This document shows positions 9,401-19,899 of a DNA stretch of 64,000 nucleotides, one piece after another. A program made the position numbers and the translations under genes. Numbering within the stretch: position 1 is the first letter of the stretch; each line of letters begins with the position of its first letter. This DNA is from Lithospermum erythrorhizon (Eukaryota > Streptophyta > Magnoliopsida > Boraginales > Boraginaceae), in the NCBI GenBank assembly GCA_019722365.1, contig JADFUC010001606.1:62001-126000 (forward strand), given 5' to 3'. The notes beneath the pieces were generated by a model. That model was not told the DNA's origin. It saw only the letters and a program-made list of their open reading frames with translations, and made no database searches.

Positions 9401-11264
9401 CTACAACTCAACTGTTGATTGATTAAGAGCCTTGTATCTCCATCTCTCTTTCTCCACATAATCTGCATCCAAGAATCTTGAAACAAAAGCCCAAAGCCTA
9501 TACATGTCTTCAAAATTTGTCAAAAAACCAAGAAATGCTGTGACCACTGATATACCTATAGAAGCTGCAGAATCTCCCTTTTTGCCTCTCAATTCCAAAA
9601 TATTTTTCTTCTCCTCCTCATAATTGTCTGAAAAATCAATGTGCTGCAAAAATCCACAACCAAGAGATATGTTGTTTCTATCAGCTAACTTCTGTACCAG
9701 TAAAGGATCAACTTTTTCCCCTTTCCAATCATAGACACTGAAGGCTACTGCTGGTCCTCTGTCAAACTTCACTTTTGGTCCATAAATTCTTACCAAATGA
9801 TGCTCATTTCCTGAATATGGATGTCTTAAATTCATTAACGCATTGATTAACCAATTTATCAAATACCTTTGTCTGTTACTAATCAGCACTAGGCCTAATG
9901 TATCTGCATGATCCAACCCTTTACATTTGATGAGATTTTCCTCAACTGATTCATCAGATTGCTGAATTTCATTCAAAGACTTTAGCTGTTTGTCTTCTTT
10001 CATTTTTAAAGGAGTAGAGGGTCCTGGATCAGTAATACTTTTCTGCATCAGGCGCAAAGATTCCTCATCAGTTGATGAAATATCTTCAAATGGACTTGAA
10101 ATTGGGACAAGACTAACAATGCCCATGTTTGTTGAGGACTTATCCAATATAGATATGCATGATTTCTTGACAAAAAGACAGCTAAATCCAGATGGATTTT
10201 CCCCAAAAACCTTGAAAAATGAGCAAATGATGAAATCAGGCTGAAACAAAGATAGGCCTAATGTCTCCATATCTTTAGCTCCTAACCCACTTGCATCAGC
10301 TCCTAACCCACTTGCATCAAGCAAAATGTGCCATCCATTTTCTCTAGCTAAGCTCATCCATAGATAAGAATACCTTGTACCAGTCATCCTAGATTGTAAT
10401 GGAAATACAAATAATCCCCTACCATTTTTCCTACGTTTCCTGACAATCATTTTCCTCAACTTTCTTGACTGAATCCTCAAATTAGGCCAAGAAAACTCAG
10501 CAGACATTGCTCGTCCCCCCTTCGTCTTTGCGCTTTTATTCATTGCTTCAACAGCTTCGTTCTCAAAATCGTACAATGTAACAAGGTTGGGATTCGTCTG
10601 AAATGGATAAGAATCTGCAAGAAGCCTAAAAGCAGAGGACAAATTAGCAGTAAAAACCATAGAATAGTCATCCTCACAGATATTCATGAACTTGGTTATC
10701 CTCTGCTTCATTGAGCATTCAAATTCTGATTCCTTAACACTATGCATCAACTGAGAGCTCAAAATAACATTCTTGAAAGCTATATTGAAAAGGGGTTGCT
10801 CTGGAACACTCAAATCCTGAAACAGATTAATCGTTGTCGAAGATGATGAGGATGCAGAGGCATGATCTGGAGGTCTAGAATAACTAGTAAAAAGACCATG
10901 GCCTATGTAATCAAGACAAACTCTATTCGAAGCCGAGAGATGGTAATATTCTTGCAAACGAATTGTGTCAGCAAGAGTAGTTTTTGAGTAGTTTGGATAT
11001 GCTTTCTTGAAGTAGGAAAATGATTCAGACAATGAAGAGAGGGATTCATGGTTTGTGAATTGAGTGTTTGGTTGAACAGATGAAGATGTTGCAGTAATGA
11101 ATTCATACTGAGGACTTATTTTACTGTCTATTGTTGTTGATTTTGAAGATGAACTTTGAGACGTTCTCTTGTTTCATAAGATTGTTACGTGAAATGTGAA
11201 GAACAAATTAACCACTGAAACATACTTCTGATGCTTCTTCATAAGGCCAAAGAGGACATTGCAT
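9401..11264 (-). CDS. Moco sulfurase (ABA3/LOS5)-like PLP-dependent transferase, 5' end uncertain
   Basis: This is a plant relative of the aminotransferase-class-V N-terminal domain of molybdenum cofactor sulfurase. The exact substrate of this subfamily is not established. One frame stays open from 11173 to the stop at 9401-9403. It covers NTQFTNHESLSSLSESF at the N-terminal side, EYYHLSASNRVCLDYIGHGL, the cofactor region FSWPNLRI and GLFVFPLQSRMTGTRYSY, and the predicted PLP lysine in CSFFKVFGENPSG. It ends with an intact RYKALNQSTVEL. No in-frame ATG exists at its 5' end. An ATG at 11262-11264 opens a family-like start (MQCPLWPYEEASEVCFSG) that reaches TAA at 11208-11210 in another frame. 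A GTATGT...CCTCAG intron at 11108-11225 (118 bp, phase 0) would join the two and give 581 residues, close to the family's usual 570 or so. Otherwise the gene carries a stop and a frameshift. A 21-bp in-frame duplication lies at 10278-10319. Confidence 0.85.
10278..10319. repeat. 21-bp in-frame tandem duplication in the transferase gene
   Basis: Two identical 21-bp units (10278-10298, 10299-10319) encode the duplicated stretch ASGLGAD-ASGLGAK, about 21 residues before the predicted PLP lysine. Related proteins have one such unit (LLDA-x-GLGxKDM pattern, from memory of the family). Confidence 0.9.
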
Positions 11265-12650
11265 TTTTTTTGTGGGCTTCAGTGTTTTCCAACTTTCAAT
11301 TAGTGAATTCTATGAATCTCCTTATTATTTTGGGCCTTTTCTTTATAGAGAAGACTATTTGCCCTTAAATTTTAATTACTGATAAATGAGCAAAATTTTA
11401 GAGTAAGTATAAAATATTAATCATTTAGAAAATAAGAACGTTAGAGACAAACAAGAATTTTTTTAACTTAGTGTAAAAAAGTTTATTGATGTAAATAAAT
11501 GTATCAATTAAATTTAAATAATAAATTTCGATATTTATCAATTAAATCGAATGAAAAATATTTGTTCTTGCTTTTGTTTTGGATTCTATTGTAGCCCTTG
11601 TTTATATACTACAATGCTGCAAACATTTGCATAGTTTTTACATAAATTATAAATTAACTATGCAAGAAATGGTAGACAGAATCTGAAAGGCATAGTTGTA
11701 GGATCATAATTGATTAATTTATAATTGACAAATCATAAAGTATGTTGAATTGTTGATAATGAGAATCAATTTTTAATTGGTTTGTGTTGATTTAGTCATT
11801 CATAATGCCGCTATCAATAGATTATGAACCTGCATGATTGTACAGGAACTGAGAATTGCATTTGAATTGATGGGTTTGGAATGAACATTACTAAAAGCCG
11901 AGAAGTTAAAACTATTTCATTAATGTTATCATAAAGATTTGAATAGGTCCCAAAAAAGAGAAGGTTCGGAAAGGTTAGGAAGAAGAATCTAAAATGACCC
12001 AAAGAGACATCTCAATGTAATATGGAGTATTTCTTGGCCTGGTTTATTCAAATCATTTAATGGGTTAAATACATTTAGAAACCTGTATCCATCGTTAAAA
12101 AATAAAGTAACAAATTAATGTGAATAATTATTGGTAATAAGATACAAGAATCTTCCATCAAATTTTATATCCAAATATCTCTAAATGATTTTCATGTCAG
12201 GCTATCTGAAGTCCTCCTCCAACTGTCTACAAATCAAATAACTTTAATATATTTGCACTAGTGACTTCCTATCATTGTATCTGTTGCCAGGCCATGGTTT
12301 CTTTGGGGGACAATGATTAATGCCTGTGAGAATCAGTAGAATAGATACCATTTTGGCTGAAATAATAGGTGACGTAAGAGATAAAGCTAAGCCTGCAAAC
12401 CTAGTAGTGGCTGGCACTCATCCATGCAATTGATACAACGTGTGCTTTTAAAGTTAAAAGTGCTTTCCTCAATTGTTTGCTTTCTTCATACCAATCAATT
12501 TAAATCATGCACTTTTGACCACATATTTCTCTTTTGCTTTTTGACCATTAACTTATAACCTATTTGATATGGGGCCAAATAACCACATGGCTATAACGTG
12601 CATGTCTGGCGAGTAAAGTGGAGCAATCAAAGATAAATCTTAATCAAGAC
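11265..12650. other. intergenic DNA upstream of the transferase gene
   Basis: AT-rich region that should contain the transferase promoter. I see no other gene or clear repeat. Confidence 0.5.
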
Positions 12651-12654
12651 TATC

Positions 12655-15535
12655 ACGACTCCAAGACAAATCAGCCCACGATATTAATAAGATAAAGCAA
12701 CGAGAAGTATTTATATTTCAGACGGCGAATATAAACACGCATTTATTTCACCATTTAAAGATCACATAAATTTCTAAGTACTTATTCATTCACCGATTCA
12801 AGCAATGATTTTAGCATTTAGAGTACTATGGTCGATCACACCACAATTGTGTTCACAATTAAGGATAGCACCCTCAAAGGAAGGAGATCGCAGATCAACC
12901 AGACCTAAGGGCCTCGAGCCAGTAAACCCTGCACACATATCCACCTCGCCTTTACAAACTCATCAAGTGGGAGCAAGTTCTGAGATGACTATCAGAACGC
13001 ATCGCCTAAAGTCGGTCAGCTACTTAGTAGAGAGGCCATTACAATCTCGATCAACAAACCCATGGACGATTTTAAAACTACTTGTTTCTTCAAAAACAAG
13101 ACATATATAATATGCAGAAAAATCCAATCTCATCAAAGGACATTCAACTAATCAACTCCATATATATACAAATAGCATCTCAGAATAAATGAATGCCAAG
13201 CAAAAGAGAAAAGAGTTGCACACTCGTAATAAACAGACACCAAGCAAAGTTTCAAAGGAAAATATAATCAAAACACATCAAAATCAGATCACAAAGACTT
13301 CACACTGGCCGCCACAATAAAATTTCTAAACAGCTTTGGCCTAAATCTCACAACTCAAACGCCGAAATGTCGTCAATGCGAAAAAGTGCATGGTAAAAAG
13401 GAACTTAACACAGTGGGTGAACTTACCATAATGAACTAGCAGCTTCAATCAATAATAATAACAAAATAAGGAACAAAGAAGTATATCCTCAAAGTATCAC
13501 TCAAAAAGGTCATATTAAACATGATTCCGTTGCATGCATTATAATACATTAAGATATAACAGAAGCTTTGGCCTTTTAACAAGCCACACCTTAGAAATCA
13601 AGAGACTCAACAACTAAAAACTTCAGTCATCAAATCCTCCTATCTCTCATATCCCTCAAATTCCTCTATTTATTATGCTCAACTACATTTACTTGGCAGA
13701 ACGAACTAATCAATAATCACCTCAAGACTTATACCGCAAGAGGGCCAAAACCGTACTTATGCCACAAAGCATGCACACCGCACTTATACACCAAGTACGC
13801 CGCACACCGCCTTGCTACACTAAGCATACAAGCACAATTCACCCTTATACACTAAATATACAGACACCCGCACTTCATACACTAAGCATAAGGCAGTACA
13901 CCGGCCTTATACACACTCAAGTATAAGTACACACCGCCTTATACCAAGCATAAAGTGCACAATCACTTATACAGTATAAGGCACAATCAGCATTCTATTG
14001 GCTAAGTATAAGGCATTATCGTCAGACATCCTCGGGAGAAGAAGAGAGAAATGTTCCTTAACCCTCAATCATCCCAACATAGTCAAACTCCTGAGCACTC
14101 AAGTCACCTCAAGTCAGGCAGATAATCTCCTTAACCATCACCGAATAACCAAATTACTTACCCCAACAATATCCAAGCACACAACATTTCACAATCGTAG
14201 TACCAAACACACCGAAAAGCTGTAAATCATAATACCGATGCCACGTAATTAAATATGTTAGAGTTCAAGCTATTTACTCCTCAAACAATTTAACGCTACG
14301 TATCATAATCACATAATCATATAACAATTACATGGTATATCATTCTCATGTAGAATCATAACACAATAACATGTTCACAATATTAATTTGAGTAATGAAT
14401 AATGAAAAGAGAACACCCACATGATAAGTACTCACCTCTCGCTAGTTACCAGACAAAACCTCCCGCTAACACAATCACGTGTAACCCGCCTTTTCCACGA
14501 TCACGCCTAAACAAACACCCAGTAGCACCACAAGACCTACTAACATACCGCGCTCTAAGACATGTCCAACTCTTAGGGGAACCATTCTCTAAACAACAAT
14601 ACGATTTGATAAACTATCGGACTATAATCCCATCGGACACAACCTGACCCGATCCCCCCGCTAAAAATTCCATCTTATCACTTTATCATTACAAATCAAT
14701 AACTTTATAAGTCATTCTGTGTTAATCACAGGTCCATAATTAACAACCTATACTCCAATATCACACTATAACTCAAGACGAATTAATACTTTTTCAACTC
14801 TAATCGCTTTAATCAATTTTTTAAATCACCAATTTAATATCACACAATAACTATAATAAGGTCCCAACATAACCTCCCTACAGATTTAAAGTCTTAGAAA
14901 ATATCAACCCAAAAAGTCAACCGTAAAACCTAAAAGCCAACCTCCAAATGGTATAACATCCTCAACCAGACTTCTAAATCAATTAATCACTTATATACGC
15001 CATGTGTTCATAACCAACTAAGATTCATCATAAAATTGAATTATGGAAAAGCTTCAACTAAAAGTCAACTATGTCAAAAACCAAGAAATATCTCTTCAAA
15101 AGACTTGAAATTTCTACCTTAACTCAAGAGAAATCTAATTTTGGAGAACGATATTCTACCAACGATTCGAAATATGAGCGACAATCAAGAGAAATGAAAA
15201 AGAATTTTTGGCGTGAGGGCTTAATCTCGCCAAAAAAGAGGAAAAGAAGATGATGGCTGCTTTGATTATGATGACGCTATTGATAAGTATGACTAGATAT
15301 TTAAAAAACTCGAGTCCTTCGGTTTTGCTAATTTCTCCGCTACATCGTATTTAAATCCCAACGAACCCATTTCAAAGATAAAATTCTTCCATAGGAAAAA
15401 TATCAGTCTATAAATGCAATTTGGCTAAAAATTTACTTAAAATAATATTATCATCGAAATTATTTATATTATCCCCCTGTCCCACCTTCGAAAAATTAAA
15501 TTTTTTAAAATGTGACGTGGTTATTATAACCTACA
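12655..15535 (-). repeat. left (3') LTR of the gypsy element
   Basis: It shares ordered blocks with 19900-22661: TTTAAAACTACT, the hairpin array, AATAATCAC, ACATGTTCACA, TCCATCTTATCACTTTA, GGTCCATAATTAACAACCTA and AAAAGTCAACTATGTCAAAA. The right edge is placed at CTACA before 15536, which reads TGTAG on the minus strand. The part left of about 13030 aligns poorly and may be another repeat. Confidence 0.6.
13756..14012. repeat. hairpin-unit array in the left gypsy LTR
   Basis: About nine degenerate units of the type CTTATAC-ACTAA-GTATAAG plus a GCACACCGCA-like spacer. This copy is more decayed than the one in the right LTR. Confidence 0.65.
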
Positions 15536-15748
15536 TCTACTCTCAAGAGTCAGCTGGGTAACGTTCTCATCTCGTCCTCACGCCTCATAAGTCGCCTCTA
15601 CACGCCTTTATCCTCCACAGACCTTCACTTAAGGCTACTACCTTACTCACAAAACCTTCTTCCGTCCAAAAATCTCCACCGTGGGTCTTTCCTCAAACGT
15701 GAGGTCCTCCCCTGCCTTAATTTTAGTGAGCTAAGAATACGCGATTCG

Positions 15749-15991
15749 TCAGTGATATACTTCCTCAAACAGAAACACGAACACATTATAAATCCTATCT
15801 AAAATTCGAGGCAACTCCCAAATCATGTCACTTGAGCCAACTCTCCGCAAGGATCTCAAATTTGTCCAATATAACGAGGACCTCAACTTCCCTTTCCTCC
15901 CAAACCGCATCACTCCCTTCCACGGAGATACCCTCAGGAACACACGGTCGCCGACCTCAAACGACAAGTCTACTCTGCGATGATCTCGCAT
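15749..15991 (-). pseudogene. gypsy integrase C-terminal fragment
   Basis: The 80-codon open piece reads RRVDLSFEVGDRVFLRVSPW followed by KGVMRFGRKGKLRSS. This is the well-known GDxVFLRVSPMKGVMRFGKKGKL block after the integrase core of gypsy elements. The frame breaks on both sides. Confidence 0.8.
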
Positions 15992-16481
15992 ACTTTTCCT
16001 CGCTTATCCCGAAATTGCCCCTCGATGTCAGCTGAATCAACCTGATCCGCTCTACTGAACTCTCGAATTCAACTCGCTGTAACTGTGAGACTTTCCTCTC
16101 TCTCCAGTACCTCATTCCAACAAACTCGAAACATTACATCTCCCCATACACGCCTTAAACGGTGCCATCCCAACACCAAGACGTGGAAGCCGTGCTGTTG
16201 TGTGGCGAACTCTATCTCTGGGGCAACTCATCACCCCACCTTCTAGAAGTTCATAATGCTTCCGGAGAGGTCCTCCACGTCCGAGATCGGGCCCTTCATG
16301 ATTGCCCATCACTGGGATTTAAAAGATACCAATCACTCTAGTCCCCTGCCTCCCCGAAACCCCTCCGTAACTCCTCGAAATGGTAAATCTTAGCATCGCG
16401 GTCCGAAATAATTCCATACACCGAACCTCCCCGCAACCTCACAATCATCCATAAATCTTTCTAGTCTCTCAAAGCTCCATC

Positions 16482-16673
16482 TCAGACTGATAGGTAGAAA
16501 CGAAATGACTTCGATAACCTATCCAACATCACCCAAATCCCATCATATCGCCAACGCCCTAGAAGCCCAAACACGAAGTCCATGGGTGATATTCTTTCAT
16601 GTCCACTGTAGAATAGGAAGAGTCTCGCAATAAACCCGCGGTGGATGCCCATGCTCGCCTTCACCGCCGACAA
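16482..16673 (-). pseudogene. gypsy integrase core fragment
   Basis: The piece ISPMDFVFGLLGRWRYDGIW followed by VMLDRLSKSFRF matches the start of the DDE integrase core (MDFVTGLP...YDAIWVVVDRLTKSAHF pattern), including the first catalytic aspartate. It lies to the right of the integrase C-terminus, as expected for the minus strand. Confidence 0.75.
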
Positions 16674-17318
16674 CCAAGCACTTTGCCAGCAAACTCGCGA
16701 TCTCTCTCTTCTTCATTTCCCGGCCACCAATACGGGCCAACCTCAAGTCACACATATCTTCGTGCTACCCGGTGTACGCTATAGGAAGCATTATGGCCTC
16801 ATCAAGAATCTCCCTTCTCACCATCCGATCACGGTACACAATAACCGGCCATTCATCCAAGCAAGGCTCCACCTCATCAAATGTGAACCGGACCGACCTT
16901 ACCTCACATCTCCCTATCGGGATAGTCTCAGCCTCATCTCGTCACTGTAATGCTAAGATTCGATCCATAAAGACCGGTCGAACTCCTCATATGGGCTAAA
17001 AATCTCTTTGTCGTGCCATCACATCAAAATCAACCCTTAAATTGTTCTAGCATCTCTCCGGGTCCTTTCTGATTTCTTTCTACTCAACAAGTATTCCGCC
17101 TAATACATTTGCCTTCACGTATGGTACTAAATATGTCAAGTCATAATCACTGAATAAGTCCATTCCACCGCCAAATTCAAATCTCACGCCGGTAGATACT
17201 TGAAACTATCGGTGAAAATCGCATTTAACCCCATATAGATAAGGTTCCACAATTTCAACGCAGTTAATTATCGACGCTTAGCTCGCCAAGATCACGGGTC
17301 GATAGTTCTTCGTGATTT

Positions 17319-17531
17319 TCAACTGCTTCTGGGAAGATAGGTAATCCACCTTCCCATCTTCTTCATCGGTATCACTCCTAACTCGACGCCAAGATCACTA
17401 TAAATCCCACGAGTATCCCCCGAACTGCACGGTATCGCCAACATCGAGCCGAAGTCAACCAATCCCTCACAATCATCATCCCAAATAAACGGAACCCCTT
17501 CCCCGGTCAACTCCGTCAATGGCGCAATCAA
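17319..17531 (-). pseudogene. gypsy RT/RNase H junction fragment
   Basis: The piece begins MIAPLTELTGEGVPFIWDDD and continues to a degraded IYSD block. It resembles the IAAPLTKLTRKGxxFxW...IYSDAS stretch between reverse transcriptase and RNase H in gypsy polyproteins. Confidence 0.65.
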
Positions 17532-18131
17532 CTAAAAGTCCTTTGATTTAATCTCCTATACAACTAGCTAACCCCCAAGAAACTCCTAACCCACACCTGT
17601 GGACGCCCCAACTGCTCCACGGCCTCTACTTTCAGGTGGGATCAACACAAATGCCCTGCTTGTAAATAATACGGCCCAGAACTGCACTCCTTCGCCAAAT
17701 CCTAACTCACATTTAGAAAATCCTGGCATAACCCGTGTTGGCCTCAAGGTTCCTCAACATACAACTGCAGCCTCATGCTTCTCCCTCTAGAATATATCGT
17801 AATATCACTGTCGAATACCACCCACAAACTCATCCAGATACTCCCAAACACCCGTTCATCAAATCCATTAAAGTAAAGCCGCTGCATTTGTCAATCCAAA
17901 TGGCATCATATAACTATACGTCCATAATTTATCGAAGCCGATTTCGAATATCCTCCCTTTATCCCTCAATCGATGATAACTGCATTCCAAATCAATCTTT
18001 CTAGAACATCTTGGCATTCCTTCACCGGAATATCAAACAAATCACACTCGGGCAATGGTATCGGTTCTTACTTGTCACTTTATTCAACGCCTATAGTCAA
18101 TGGTACGCCCTCATCGCAACCATCCTTCTTT

Positions 18132-18542
18132 TCACAAACAAATATCGGGTGTAATCTCTAATGGAGATGCCACCTCGGTCCGACGAATCCCTGTCCAACA
18201 ACCCCGTGAACGGTCCGGCACTCGCAACTCGGGTCGGTTCCATCCCGTATTGGTGAGAAATTGAAGCGCCGCATCTCGAATAACCTCAATGCCAGCCCGA
18301 TCTCCCTCTCCGGTGGCAACCCCGTAAGTCCTCGTGAAAAACATCCTTGAATCCTCTAAATAACCTCTACATCTTCCAACTGCTCTTCTACTCAAATCAA
18401 CCACATATCCCAAGAACTCAAAGACACCCTTTCTCAAATCAACCACACGAAGCCCCAAGGCCGATACAAACTCAAGGCGCATCTTCTGCCTAAATCGGAT
18501 ATTCATCTCCACAAAAGTAATTCTTCCTTCCATGGCAATCAA
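18132..18542 (-). pseudogene. gypsy pol fragment in the protease-RT region
   Basis: A 136-codon open stretch between the zinc-knuckle remnant and the RT/RNase H fragment. Its position predicts protease to early RT. The sequence itself is too frame-shifted for a firm match. Confidence 0.35.
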
Positions 18543-18931
18543 TAACGCATGATATCAACAACCAATCCATACCCAAGATAAGGTCAAAATCGTGAAAGCC
18601 TGAAATGGAAGTAAATCATTTATAACCAATCAAATGATAGTCTCTTTTATATAACACAATCTAACTATTAAATTCTACATCCTTGCTGTGTGTCATAATC
18701 TCAACCGAATGTGCACACAACATACGTGAGTGGTGGTAGAAATAAAACTCGAGAAACAACAAAAAGAATTTGCAGCCTCAATCAAACAACACCCCGGCCT
18801 CACATCAGCCACCTCACACCACTGGGCATCCCACTGATAACCGACATGGGAATCAAAAAAAGCTAGTACTAGCAATTTATACCTTGCCAAATGTCTCTCG
18901 CTGCATGCACGCGGTAAATACATAAGCATCA

Positions 18932-18967
18932 CAATCATGCCGCCCGTGACCCATCCGACCACAACGG
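18932..18967 (-). pseudogene. gag zinc-knuckle remnant
   Basis: The minus strand reads RCGRMGHGRHDC, the second half of a CxxCGxxGHxxxxC nucleocapsid knuckle. The first cysteine position is occupied by histidine. It marks the end of gag. Confidence 0.55.
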
Positions 18968-19899
18968 TAATGGAAGTGAATACCGCCTGACCCCTGGACG
19001 ACTATCATTCCGACTCCCGCTGGATTCGCAAAGCGCCACGTGCGTATGAGCTGCGCTTAATTCCCGCCGCCGGAGTAACAAGCCGAGCCCGCCTGTGATT
19101 TACGCCGCCGCCGTCTGCCCTCTCTCAGAAATAAGGTTCATCGAATAGAAAAGCTCCCAAGTTTACTCTCCTCGACCCCACACTCCTCCGCCTCCGGCAC
19201 CATTTCCATCTTAGGCTCCATTCTCACATGGAAACTAGTAAACCATCAAGGAGATCTCACATTTATCTCCTGCCAAATCACATCCTCGACCCTCTTCGCC
19301 TCTACCGATAAACATCAGCAGAGTCGGCACGTATCACGAACCGGTTTCCTCATACGCCCACCAAACCTCGTGTCAACGAACCGCCCAAGGCCGCCAGCTG
19401 GCCCTGCCATTTACCTCCCAAGAGCTCAACAAATCCTTCCTCCCAATCCCCCTCTCAGCCGAGACGCATCGTGCCTCACCAGCCACTTCGCACCCTGAAG
19501 CTCCAGCAAGAGCAAACTTCTACTCTCATCTCGCCCACAATCCCATCGGCTCAAAGATAGACTTCATATCTCTGACGAATCACACAACTGCCTCCGGCGA
19601 ATCCCCCGCAAAACTTCGAGGATCCCTCTTCTAACCGATCAAAACAATCCTTGCCTCGAAATTCTCCACCCCGTCAGTTTCTAAATGAAAGATTCACACT
19701 TGCAGGTCTACCTCAACCTCCTCAACATGCTTAGAAGATCGCACCCTCCGTATCCCGCTGGCCCACTGCACTCATCGATACCTATACTTCTGGCCCGCCC
19801 GGCTCTCCTCTGCCTACCTCGGCACTCTCGCCACTGCCAACTGGGGCGACCCTGTTTGCACAAAAAGAAAAAGACTCAGATTTTTACAAAAGACACCAC

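Larger units (their letters stand above)
15536..19899 (-). mobile_element. internal region of the gypsy element
   Basis: C- and A-rich on the plus strand and G-poor, as expected for a minus-strand gag-pol. Coding similarity survives only in short pieces, with frame changes between them. At about 4.4 kb it is shorter than a full chromovirus interior, so parts have been deleted. Confidence 0.65.
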
